Both the position numbers and the translations under genes were made by a program. The notes beneath the pieces are model-generated. The model was not told the DNA's origin and did not search any database. It was given only the letters and a program-made list of their open reading frames with translations. A stretch of 64,000 nt of DNA. Origin: [Mycoplasma] phocae (GTDB lineage: Bacteria > Bacillota_I > Bacilli_A > Mycoplasmatales > Metamycoplasmataceae). Shown one piece after another: positions 53,557-64,000 of the stretch. Position 1 is the stretch's first letter. The number at the start of each line of letters is the position of its first letter. The stretch covers positions 434,001 through 498,000 of the forward strand of contig NZ_CP029295.1 in the NCBI RefSeq assembly GCF_003332325.1. The letters run 5' to 3'.

Positions 53557-53951
53557 TAGCTAACCTCTTTTACAATTTCAAAAACATGATTTTGATTTTC
53601 ATCAAAATAAACATCAATGGCTAAATAATTTTTAAAATTAGTAATAACATTATTTGCCCATTCAATCACAACCAGCTTATCTTCAAAATAATCTTCATAA
53701 GCAAAAAGATCACCTTTTAGTTTATAAGCATCAATATGTACTAATTTGTCATAAACTAAAATTGTGTTAAAAGTTGGTGAAATAATTGTTTTTCTTTCAC
53801 CTAACTTATTAGCAATTTGAGCTACCAAAGTAGTTTTACCAGCTCCTAATTCTCCATTTAACAGTACTGCTTCTAAATTTTTTATGCTTAAAATATAATC
53901 AACTAATGAAGTTAATTTTTCAAATTTTTTAAAAACAAATTTTTTATGCAT
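53556..53951 (-). CDS. tsaE: tRNA threonylcarbamoyladenosine biosynthesis ATPase TsaE
   Basis: A 131-aa P-loop ATPase that resets the TsaBD complex. Walker A is NGELGAGKTTLV (about residues 32-43), followed by ISPTFNTILVY, HIDAYKL and the Walker B-like LVVIEWAN. Length is near the family norm (about 150). It starts 2 nt after the M42 peptidase stop, and its last base is shared with the tsaB start codon. Confidence 0.94.
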   Translation of the reverse strand: MHKKFVFKKFEKLTSLVDYILSIKNLEAVLLNGELGAGKTTLVAQIANKLGERKTIISPTFNTILVYDKLVHIDAYKLKGDLFAYEDYFEDKLVVIEWANNVITNFKNYLAIDVYFDENQNHVFEIVKEVS

Positions 53952-53953
53952 AT

Positions 53954-55039
53954 TTATTGATATTTAATTTTATTTAATTCAGCTTCGTTAAACTCTTTAA
54001 CAAAATGAATTAATAAATCTCCAGCTGCTAAAAGATCACTTATCGCACAAACTCCAATTGGACTATGTAAATATCTTTGGGGAAGTGAAATTGTTAAAGT
54101 AGCAGCTCCACCTTTTGCATATTGTAATTCATGCGCATCAGTTCCACCACCCATTGCTATATATTTATATGAATCAATATTATGCTTTTTCGAAAGATCT
54201 TGAAATACTTTTACAAGCTTTGGATCCATCATTGTTCCACGGTCTTTAATTCTAAGAGCAGCTCCTTTAAATAGAGCAGTATTACCGGCAATTGTTCCGA
54301 TTGTATCATGTGAAGCACATGTATCTAGAGCAATTCCAATATCCGGATTAATTAGTGATACACTAGTTCTAGCACCACGAGTTCCGACTTCTTCTTGTGT
54401 TGTTCCAACTAAATATAAATCAACATCTAATTCAATATTTTCAATACTTTTAGCAATATATTCTAGTACTGTGACTCCAGCACGATTATCCATGGCTTTA
54501 CCACCAATTAGATTTTCATCTTTAAATAAAATAGTTTCACCGCTCATAAAAACTAGATCACCAACAGCGGCTCCTTGCGCCATAGCATCTTCATCACTTT
54601 TGAACCCAAAATCAGCATATATCTCATTATTAGTTATAGCCTTTTTCACTGCTTCTTCTTGCATGATATGAATGCTAGTGTGTCCAAAAACTCCTAGGAA
54701 TTCTTCGTTGCTTTGAGTTAGCAATTTTGCCTTAGTTCCAATCACAGTACTTGGTCAAATTCCACCAACTGGTGAAAGAAGTAGTTGACCTTTTTTGTCG
54801 ATAAATCTAACCATGTAACCAACTTCATCCATATGAGCAGCAATCATTACTTTTGGCGCATTAGCTTTTTTAGATTTTTTATAAAAAATAATTGAACCAA
54901 AATTATCACGGCTAATTTCGAAGTTTTTATCTGTTATTGATTTTTTAAGTTCTTGAGCAACTGGATCTTCATATCTTGACATTGCCTCAATTTCCATATA
55001 TTTAATTAAACGATTTTTAAAATTTTCTTCTTTTTTCAT
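53954..55039 (-). CDS. M42-family metallo-aminopeptidase
   Basis: A 361-aa cytosolic, co-catalytic-metal aminopeptidase (glutamyl aminopeptidase/FrvX type). Metal ligands and catalytic residues are visible: AAHMDEVG (His), GGKAMDNRAG (bridging Asp), TTQEEVGTRGA (catalytic Glu), ALDTC (Asp) and the late LHSPIG (His). A PDZ-like insertion domain lies about residues 75-165. The ribosome site is TAGGAGA. It is the first gene of the M42-tsaE-tsaB-tsaD-engB run. One TGA-Trp in GGIWPSTVIG. Confidence 0.94.
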
Positions 55040-55974
55040 ATTATTATCTCCTAACTTTATAAAGAATTATAACTATAATATTTTAGCATTAATTTAAACA
55101 ATAAAAATTAAAGACGAAAACCCTTTCTAAAAGAACTTATAATACTAAATTTAATGTTAACTGCGATTTTAAGATAAATAAAAAAGTTAAATTAAATTAA
55201 TGATTTTAGCAAAATAATAAATGTCATCGCATTATAAAGATAGGTAATTTTAATGTTATGTGTTGTGTAATTTATTGAATTTTTCAAAGAAAATATTACT
55301 AAAGGCCTATATTATTCACTTTTATGATTACAAATGATGGTCATAAAATTAGTAGTTTATAAAATTTTTAGTTAAGAATATTAAAATTTTTTATTAGCTA
55401 ATTTTTAAATTATAAAAATTTGTAATTAGAATTAATAAAAATAGCTAAAAAATCTAAATAAAATTTTTTAAAATAAATTATAGAAATTTTATAGGAGATA
55501 AAATTGCCAAATTATTTGAAATTTAAACAAAAATTATTGATTTTTTATTGAATTTTAATAAAATGAAAAATTAAAATTTTTTCAAATTGAGGCAAAAATA
55601 TATTTTTTTATAAAAAATACATATAAATAAGACTTTTTTTGCGTAAATTTAGCATTTTTTTTAAAAAAAATGGGAAAAAATAAAAATAAATTGAAAATTA
55701 TAATAATATTATCTTGTTCGTAATTGCTCTTAATTATTTAAAACCGAGATATTACAAACATAAAATTAAATAGAAATATTAATTTAGGTGCTTACAAATC
55801 AATGAATTTTCAATAAAAATTCAATAAAATCTAATTTTGTTTGATTAAAATAATTTAACTTAGGTAAGTTTTAGAAGAATAATAATTCTATTTTGTTTAT
55901 ATAAATGTTAAATTAACTATAAATATATTTTTTCAAACCCAATATGTTTATATATAGATAGGAGAGAAAATCTT
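55040..55974. other. 935-nt AT-rich spacer before the giant lipoprotein
   Basis: Very AT-rich, with long A and T runs (for example 55370-55700) and no convincing ORF or RNA. The GTTTATATATAG stretch just before AGGAGAGAAA (about 55945-55970) could include the lipoprotein -10. No DnaA-box cluster was seen. Confidence 0.55.
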
Positions 55975-58900
55975 ATGAAAAAAAATAAAAAGTTTGCTAA
56001 AAAATTAATGACATTAGGTGCGTTTATTGTTTTAGGATCAGCCGGAGTTATCGCAGCTTCATGTACCACTAAGATTAAAAAACCAACATATGAGCGTTTA
56101 GTTTTTGATCAAAGTGAAGTTTCTGGACAAATAGATTATGTTGCTTTAGGAGATGATTATGCCGCCGGAAATAACTACAGTGATAATAATTATCTTTTAA
56201 ATGAATATAATATCGACACCGAAAGTATACAAGGAGTTTCATACGCCTCATACTTTGCTAATGCCGTAAAAGAATTAAAAGATAGCAAAACTAATTTAAG
56301 AAGTTATAAAAATTATGGTCTATCAGGATCAACAATTGAGGAATGACTTTATCTTTTAAACCCAGAAAAATACAGAAGCAATGCTATAATTGAAAAAAAC
56401 TTTGAATATAACAAAAACCTAATGGCAGCTAATGGATCTAAACGTTTAGAAAAGACTTTTGGCAACTTCGAAAATTCAAATTATAATGAGCTAAAAGATA
56501 GCATTAAGCGAGCAAATCTAATCACCCTATCTCTTGGATATAATGATTTCTTTGCTACAAATGATATTTTTAATTTATTACTTGAATTTCATAATATTGA
56601 TAGTAATCTTTCACAAATGGAAGAAAAATTAAAGGCATGGTTAGATAGAGCAGAACAAGTGTCATCATTTATTTATGAAAATTATGACCGTTTACTAACT
56701 GAAATTAGAAGAATTAATCCTAATGCTAATATTACTTTAGTGGGATATACCAACCCATTTTTAAAATTAAGCACAATTATCAAAAATCAATTTGCTTCAA
56801 ACAAAGATTACGTTCATGAGGGCTTAGAAATTTTAAATAAACAAATTAAAGCTGTAGCTCTAAGCAATAATGTTAACTTTGTTTCATATTATAATGAAGA
56901 ACAAATTCTTAATAATCCAAGCAAATTTTCTTCAGATTTATTTGAAATGTTCCCTTCAGTTGAAGGATATAAGAAATTGGCGCAAGATTTATTTATGAAG
57001 CTTGCACTTGGAGAAAGTGAATATAACGCCATCATAAGTGATCAATTAGTTGTTGGAGTTGATAATCAAGGATATAAAAAATCGATTCTATTTGATACTA
57101 AATCTGATAGCGTTAAATCAGCTATCGTTGGAGATAGTGGCGATGGATTAAGTAAAAAATACGATTTTGAATCTCAAGAAATTAACCAAAAATTAATTGA
57201 TAATCAAAATAGTGGTTTCAATGCCAACATATTTGGAGTTTATAAAGCCCAATTTAATAACGGAATGAATATGTCAGGGTTTGAATTAATTGAATATTTC
57301 TTTAAAACATTGAAAATTGTTGGAATTGATTTAAATGAATATCGTGATTCATTTACTTTGCTAGAAGATGAACTAGGCAGAGATGACACCCGTAATTTAT
57401 TTATCGAATTCATAAATACTGTTTTTGATAGTCAAACTCTTGATAGTGAACTTAAATCATTTAATAAAAAAGCTAATGAATTAATTAGAGTAACTCCACC
57501 AGAAATGCTAACAACCAAAGCAATTGCTAAAATATACTACGAAGAATTTTCTTCACCTGACCACATTTATAATTTTTTTAAGGAAATAGCTAAATCTAAA
57601 TTTGTTCAAGATCCTAAAATTAATAAAGAATTTAGAGAATATCTAAAACCTTTTATGAGGAAATTAACTAGTTCGAATTTATATAAAGCATTTTTCGATT
57701 TATTAAAAGTTTCAATCGAAGAAAAATCACTTGCTCAAATTGATTTCGAATTACAATTAGATACTTTTGTTGATAGTATGATTAACTTAGTATTTGACGA
57801 ACCTAATAAATATTCAGAATATTCAAATTACATTGAATTTTTAGGAGCATTAACTCAAAGAAGTAAAGTTGAAATTAAAACCGTTCTAGATTCATTTGTA
57901 ACTTGACTACAACAAGACAAAATCGTAGCCGATAAAATTGTTGATAGTATTGCCGGATCACTAATTGATCTTTACAAAATTGATGGAGAAAATGCCAAAA
58001 GTGTTAGAGAATTTGTTCGAATTTTTGTACTAAACTTTAACAAATTAAAAAATTCTGATGTTTTAGTTGGTTTCATAGCTGAATCATTTAGCAGCATTAA
58101 ACTTGAAATTTCTAAAACACCAACCGTTAGCGAACTTTTTGCCACCTTCATTGATAGTATGATTACTGATAGATATGATGCAAATAATGAAAATAAACTA
58201 CTATTTACTTTGGCATCAGCAAATCTAGGACAAACTGAAGAAGAGAAAAAATCATACCAAGCTGGACTTGAAGTTATCAGTTTATCATTTATTGCAAAAG
58301 AAGATTTCTTTGACACTCAAAATACAAATTATTTAGAAAACAACCAAAAACGTGAAAGATTATTCAAATTATTAACCAATCTAATTAAAGATAAAGATAA
58401 AGAACTAACCCAAGAAGGAAGACAACTTATTTCAAATGTTTTAGGTCGATTAGTTGAACAAGCATTTTTGGATGAAAAATCAGACCTAAATGTTACAATC
58501 AAAAAATTATTAGATTACTTCATTATTGAACCATTAATTCTAAACTTCAAAAATAACTTCAAAGGCAACGATGCTAATGGAATTGAATCAATCGAGAAAT
58601 TCATTAGAGACATTTGAGCTACATTATGATCACAGATTAAAAATAAGGATTCAATTGATGGAATTAAAAACTTATTTGCTAAAGTGCTTGAAAGAGCAGA
58701 GCAATATGATAATGAATCACTATATGCATTCGTAATTAGTGTTTTCAAAGACGGTGAAAACAATAAACTATATGACTTAATTAAAATCATAGTTTCACAA
58801 CTAACGGCAACCGATGGAGTGTTTGATAATGTCTTTAATAAAGCGATAGATTGAATTCAAAAAGAAACTAAACACACATTTAGTGAAGAAAATAAAGCTA

Positions 58901-61900
58901 AAATTAGTGCTTACTCTAAAGAAATACTAAAAAATGCCCCAAATACTACTTTATACGACCATATTGAATCTAAGGTAAAAGAAATTTCTAAGACATTAGA
59001 TAAGACAAAACAAAGAAATTTCGAAGAATTCTCAAAATATTTTGGTAGTGAAATGAATAAATTTCTAACAGTTAATAATAAAGGAATTGTTCCGGAACTT
59101 CTGGACGTATTTTTAGCCCGTGATAGAGATAATAAATATCACATTGAATTTAATAGAGTTATTGAAACATTATCACTATTTTTCAAAGAGGATAAAATAA
59201 TTGAATATATTATTAATAAATTCGATTTAAAAACAATTATTGAGTCAACTTTAGATAGTATCAAATTTAAAGGTGAAAATAGTCAAAAAAATTGACAAAA
59301 GGTTCTAATTGACCTAAAGAAATTTATTAATGATAAATATACTAATTTTATTATTCCTACAATTAGGAAATCTTTTAATACAATTTTTTCTGATAAAGAA
59401 TTAATCAAAAAATCTAAATCATTTACGGAATTAATTGTTAATTTTATAACTCAAGAAAAAGAAGAATTAAAAAAACAAACTGTTAAATATGTTAATGAGT
59501 TATTATTGGATAATAAAACAAATTTAAAAAATAATATTTCAGAGCTAATTGTTTCTGTTGTCGACGAAAGTTTTAATAATGTAGCATTAAACGATAACCA
59601 AAAGTTGGAAACAAAAAAAATGATTACAAAATTATTAGACTCATTTACTAAATTTAAATTAACTGAAAAAATGGTTGAGATTATATTTAACAATTTAGAA
59701 AAGAATATTAAAACTCAATTATTTAATTTTAGTAGATATGATATAAAATTAAACTTAGTTGAGATTTTCAATGGAGTTGATCATAGTGAGTTAATCAATT
59801 TTATAAAAGAATTAACATCAAGTGAAGTGAAAAATATTTCAATAATTGCTCTTAAAAATTGAAAAATAATATTAAATAGTTTTATAACAAATTCTAATGA
59901 GTCTAACTCAAATAATCAACAAAATGGAATTTTCGAGTTATCTGGGGATTTAAAAATAAGTAGTAATGTTTGATTAACTTTATTCAAAGAAACATTTAGT
60001 AAGTTAGATGAACAAGGCAAGAATGAAATTAAAGGCGAATTAAACAAAATTTTGGTTGATGGTTTTAGCACAAATGTAATATTCAAGCAATTTATAAAAA
60101 ATCAATTTAATAATATTAAAAATCAAATTATAGAAAAAGAACCCTTAGCTGATAAATTACTATCCAAAATATTTGATTCAACTTCTAAGACTTTTGAGGA
60201 TCAATTAGTTACAAATATACTAAAAAACGTAAGTGAATGATTAGTTAATCTGGACGGAAAAACAATAAATAGCATTTCAGAGTTAAACATGCAAATTACT
60301 ACATTGCTTAATGAAACAAAAGAAAAATTTGTTCAATTAGTTAAAAAAACAGTTAAAGATCAATTTAAAGAAAAAGAAAACACACTGGAATTGTCAGGAT
60401 TAATTTTTGATTTATTAAACCAAAAATATGAATTAGATGCTTCAAATATAAATAGCGAAAATATAAAATTATTTATATCTAGATTATTTAAAAATATTGG
60501 AAATTCTGCAATCATTGATAATTTCATTGAGAAATTAATAGAAAAAATATTTCAGATTAAATTACTTGATGAAGAATTTATATTTAGCAAAAACAAAACT
60601 TTAAAGCAAACTAAAGAACTGATTGATTCTATTAAATTTGATGAAATTTTTTCAAAAGATAATTTAGATAAGTTATTTTCAGATATGTTAAAAAATAACG
60701 AAGTTGATACCTTAAAAGGTGAAATTGTATCATTATACGAATATATTACAACTAATCTTTCAAAATTAAAAGAATTAAAAAATGAAAATAAAGATTTATC
60801 TAATAAATATTTTGAAAAATTATTTAAGGATTACAAGAAATATATAATTAGAACCTTAAATTCTATAAACAAAACAATTAAGGATGATGGTACTAATAAA
60901 ATTAAAAATTCAATTACCGATTCATTAAGAGAAATATTGAAAAAATCAATTGATGATATTGAAGATTCAAAATTAGAAAATAAATACATTGCTCCTGATA
61001 AAATCAAAAAAATTTCAAGAATGGTAATTAATTATGATGAAACAAAAAATTTAATAAACAACTTAATAACAAAACTTGGGGAAAATGAATTTGAAGAAAC
61101 TGGTAATTATGATGAAATATTATGAAAGGTTTTTGACAGTTCAGAAAAAGATTTAATTACAGATTTGACACGAATTATTACTAGAATATCAAGTGATGAC
61201 AAAACATTAGATATTCTTGTTGACGAAATTTTTAGGTTTTTATCACTAGAAAATGTTATTGAAGAAGATAAAACATTTTTCAAGAATTTAATTAAAAAAA
61301 TGGTTCCAAAAATTCAAGAAACTGATTTTTACAAAAAGAAGGTAATGAATCGCTTATTTAAAATCTTCAAAAATAAGGCAAAACCAGCTGGCATTCTTAA
61401 CTTCAATGTTTGAATAAAAGAATTAATGGAAGAATTTGTTTCAATATTTAGTTTAAGAGATGTAGGAATATTTGTTGACTTAATAGGTGAAGGAAATGTG
61501 ATTGATGGTCCTGAATTTGTTAAATTAATTAATCTAATTTTAGGTAAATCAAATTTAGAAAATTCATTTGTTTATAATAGTCTAAAAAATATCAACAATA
61601 ATCCTGATGCTCTAAAAAGAAGCAATATTGATACCTTGAATAATCTTGCTTGAAATAGAAACTTCTTTGGTGAAGAAAAAATTAGTGATGACCCGGACAA
61701 TGTAAAAGTTGAATTTGACCCACTTGCTTTTTTAGACAAGGCATTTAAATTATTAGCTATTGAAGTAACAAAAGAATTTAAATTATATAAAGATTATGAA
61801 AATGACTATTTGATTAGATATAATAAGGAAGCATATAAAGCTACATATCGTTTCTTAGTTGCTTTAAAATTTGCAATATTTGAAATGTTTGGTAGAGAAA

Positions 61901-62370
61901 CAATTGATTATTATAGAGAAGTAGGTCCCACAAAAGTCGGCCTTTACACTAGCAAAACAGCTATATTATGAGAAATTCAAGAAGGTTCTGGTCTTAAATG
62001 AATATCAAATGTATTTAAAGGAATGCAAAACTACTTTTTACACACAAATATAAGAAGAGAACTAACTAATTATGTTGATAGAAAAGGAACATTTAATTAT
62101 TACTACGCTCAAGAAGAAAATTATACTCCTAGCTCAATTGATTATTTAATTGTAACTAGCGGATATCATAGTTCTGAACAAAATAAATTAGTTCCATTTA
62201 AATATAAAGTTACTAAAGATGGCCAAACGAGAACAATTAGCAAAAGAGATTACATTCTATTAACAATTAGAGAAGGTGGATTTGCTAAATTTATGAAAAT
62301 AAATAATGAAAAGTCGAACTCTAGTTGAAGTGGTCTTGATAAGGTTGATTTTTCAAAAGTAGAGGAATAA
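55975..62370 (+). CDS. Giant SGNH-fold lipoprotein, probably catalytically inactive
   Basis: A single frame of 2131 residues, with more than ten TGA-Trp codons. The lipobox is GVIAASC with Cys30. Residues about 50-345 resemble an SGNH/GDSL hydrolase: block I YVALGDDYAAG (59-62 GDDY), a Gly block NYGLSGST, block III LSLGYNDFF (Asn190) and a block-V-like FEMFPSVEGYKKLA. The nucleophile Ser is Asp61, and the His of DxxHP is Phe326 with no Asp three residues before it, so only the oxyanion residues remain. The following roughly 1780 residues are helical, Lys/Asn/Asp/Ile-rich, and end in a Tyr-rich domain (about 2010-2131). It is likely a long surface stalk or adhesin. The ribosome site is TAGGAGAG. 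Confidence 0.85.
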
Positions 62371-62375
62371 TTCAA

Positions 62376-62760
62376 AAAATGTAAAAGAAGGCAAAATAAG
62401 CTTTCTTTTTTTATTTAAATTTAAATTCATTTGCCTTAACCATTAAATAAACATTAATAAAATCATATTTTTTCATATAAATAATTATTAGTTATTTTAT
62501 GAATTAGGTATTAAAAAATGCTTATGTATATTTATATATAGACATAGTATTTACAAGTGTTTCTCATACAAAATTTAGTTGAATTTAATACTATTATTAG
62601 TGTCTTAAAACATTTTTCGTTTTTATTTAACTTTGTTAAGGTCAAAAATACAACAGTTAGAAATAAAGATGATTAAGTAAATGAAATTTGTTTACAAACA
62701 TAATATAAATAAAGGAAAATTATGAAAAAGAAAAACTTTAAGTGTGAATTGCTTTACCAA
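62376..62760 (+). repeat. Duplicated lipoprotein-gene flank, copy 1
   Basis: This stretch (GGCAAAATAAGCTTTC terminator, AATCATATTTTTT, TTAGTTAT, TATATATA-rich part, GAAATTTGTTTACAAACATAA leader and the first codons) matches 63297-63675 in the same order with scattered changes. It indicates tandem duplication of a lipoprotein cassette with its leader. Confidence 0.65.
62381..62411 (+). terminator. Terminator after the giant lipoprotein
   Basis: AAAGAAGGC / GCTTTCTTTT imperfect stem with an AAAATAA loop and T run. The same sequence returns at 63297. Confidence 0.7.
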
Positions 62761-63069
62761 TCACAATTGCAACTTTACCGCTAATTGCTGCAGCATGTGA
62801 TCAAAATAATAAGAAAACTAAGCCTATAACCAAAGGTGTAGAAGAATCTAAGCAAAGAGATAAAAAGTACTACATCCTATACTTCTCAACAAGGTAATAA
62901 AGGTACTTCAAATGAAGGATATCAACAAGATAGTAAAAGTACTACACCTGATGGAAATCAAGAAGAAAGTAAGGGTACTGCAACTGAAGAACCTCAAAAA
63001 GATGACAAAGGTACTCAAGATAATCCTATTACGGCTTGATTCAAAAAAATATTCGGTATAAAAAAATAA
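62722..63069 (+). pseudogene. Lipoprotein gene, frameshifted in the signal peptide
   Basis: The start MKKKNFK matches the intact lipoprotein at 63634. Here AAGTG-TGAATTGC has lost one A relative to AAGTGATGAATTGC, so the frame is lost after codon 7. In the shifted frame the lipobox LIAAACDQNN is recognisable, and a second shift near 62865 restores the first frame for a repeat region and a short end (TAWFKKIFGIKK). The mature part carries 12-residue repeats. It may be a silent or phase-variable copy. Confidence 0.7.
62863..63021 (+). repeat. Tandem 36-nt (12-residue) repeats in the lipoprotein pseudogene
   Basis: Four full units and a partial fifth begin at 62863, 62899, 62935, 62971 and 63007. 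Each starts K-[S/G]-T and ends QQ/EE/QK plus D/S/N (KGTSNEGYQQDS, KSTTPDGNQEES, KGTATEEPQKDD). Units differ, so they are old or under diversifying pressure. Confidence 0.75.
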
Positions 63070-63296
63070 TAATCAAATAAGATCGAAGAAATAAGTTATC
63101 TTTGAATATGTAAAGAAAACTGGTAGTGGTGTAAACAATTTCAATTTTTATAAAATTCAATTAAGAGACAATATTGATGTAATCAAAAAATAAATTTGAA
63201 ATTGTTTTAATTCAATTTATCATCACACTAATATACGTGATTAGAATTTGAATAAAATCACTACAAAAATAATGTATTATTTTTTAACTAATTTAA

Positions 63297-63675
63297 GGAA
63301 GGCAAAATAAGCTTTCTTTTTTATTTAAATATAATTTAATTTGCTTGCGAAGGTAGTTAAACAAGCACTAAAATAAATCATATTTTTTTACCAAAATAAC
63401 TAATAAGTTATCCACTAAGAAGGGTAGCAAAAATGTTATATATATATAAATATATATAGAACAACATAAATGCGCGTATTTAGCATATTAAATCCAGCTA
63501 GTTTTAAGACTATTATTTAATTTAGAACACTTTTTATTTACCTTTTGTTAAAAGCAATTAACAATTATAAATGAAGATATCATGACTAAAATGAAAATTG
63601 TTTGCAAATATAAATGAATAATTAAGGAAAAGTATGAAAAAGAAAAACTTTAAGTGATGAATTGCTTTGCCAGTG
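63297..63675 (+). repeat. Duplicated lipoprotein-gene flank, copy 2
   Basis: Second copy of the terminator-leader-signal-peptide stretch described at 62376. It includes the GGCAAAATAAGCTTTCTTTTTT hairpin (63304-63325 area) and the AAGGAAAAG ribosome site before ATG 63634. Confidence 0.65.
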
Positions 63676-64000
63676 GCAATTACAACCTTACCACTAGTCG
63701 CAGCGGCATGTGATCAAAATAATAATAATGAAAAAAAAGAAACTAAACCTATAACTGATGGAAGTGATCAAAAAATAACTACACAAGATAATGGCATTAA
63801 AAAAGATCCAATGACAAATTTACCAATGACTGATCAAGATGGCAAAATGGGAGAAAAAGATAAAAATAACTCAAATCCTGTTCCCCCAACAACTAAAAAA
63901 GAAGAAGGAAAGAAAGAAGATACCGAATCTAAAAACCCTCAAACAAATGAAGGAAAAAAGGATGAAACTCCAAAACCCCCAGCAGTTGATAAAGATAAAT
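63634..64000 (+). CDS. Surface lipoprotein (partial, runs off the window)
   Basis: At least 122 residues. MKKKNFKWWIALPVAITTLP leads to lipobox LVAAAC (Cys26), then a disordered Lys/Asp/Asn/Thr/Pro-rich region (TDGSDQKITTQDNG, PMTDQDGKMGEK, PVPPTTKKEEGKKE). The two Trp codons at residues 8-9 are TGA. It is the intact relative of the pseudogene at 62722. The 3' end lies beyond 64000, so the folded domain is not visible. The ribosome site is AAGGAAAAG. Confidence 0.85.

Noticed and set aside
55504-55626. TTG-started ORF of 40 codons behind AGGAGATAAA in the AT-rich spacer
   Set aside because: Non-ATG start, four UGA codons in 40, composition no different from the surrounding AT-rich DNA, no neighbours.
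62863-63021. CRISPR array
   Set aside because: The repeats are contiguous 36-nt coding units without spacers, and no cas genes are present.

Overview
This window is a low-GC Mollicutes (mycoplasma) chromosome segment. UGA is read as tryptophan throughout: most long genes only make sense when in-frame TGA codons are translated, for example in gatA, parE, parC, valS, tsaD and the 6.4 kb lipoprotein gene. Cell-wall genes are absent, secreted proteins are lipoproteins with an [A][A/S]C lipobox, and genes are packed with 1-20 nt overlaps. Gene content (GatCAB, DeoA/C/D salvage, Vsp/Vpma-like lipoproteins, IS30 relics) fits the hominis group (Mycoplasmopsis/Metamycoplasma). I cannot name the species.

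Layout. 0-20.7 kb (+) is a housekeeping block: ktrA, pepC, acpS-plsC, scpA-scpB, an RluA-type pseudouridine synthase, gatC-gatA-gatB, yihY, an ECF S-component-like protein, a degenerate ABC ATPase that reads without a stop into valS, then parE-parC and a 40-residue basic protein. 20.8-29.2 kb (+) is accessory: a disordered lipoprotein and an endonuclease-I lipoprotein that share a domain, a diacylglycerol-kinase-like protein with a broken signature, two paralogous membrane proteins (one frameshifted), pncB and two small membrane proteins. 29.2-37 kb holds rnhC and a Cof-type HAD phosphatase (-), upp and a frameshifted Doc/Fic gene (+), then deoD-deoA-deoC, dprA and RNase P RNA (-), with tRNA-His (+) opposite.

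37-39.5 kb is a scrap zone: a proline-rich lipoprotein gene between two decayed copies of the same IS30-type element. 39.5-42.7 kb (-) carries two tandem DHH phosphoesterases, a Smr protein and fpg. 42.7-43.7 kb (+) carries tsaC and rpiB. 45-55 kb (-) carries two YitT-family membrane proteins, dnaB, rplI, gdpP, engB, tsaD-tsaB-tsaE and an M42 aminopeptidase. After 935 nt of AT-rich non-coding DNA, 56-64 kb (+) is a surface-protein locus: a 2131-residue SGNH-type lipoprotein whose catalytic residues look lost, a lipoprotein pseudogene with 12-residue repeats, and a paralogous lipoprotein running off the window.

How the genes work together. tsaC, tsaB, tsaD and tsaE give a complete t6A tRNA-modification set. 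deoD, deoA, deoC and upp form a nucleoside/base salvage set. GatCAB, ValS and tRNA-His serve translation. ParE/ParC, ScpA/ScpB and DnaB serve chromosome topology, segregation and replication. GdpP and the two stand-alone DHH proteins are the nucleotide phosphodiesterases. The most unusual items are the unbroken pseudo-ATPase/ValS reading frame, the giant pseudo-SGNH lipoprotein, the nuclease lipoprotein sharing a domain with its neighbour, and the small basic protein after parC.
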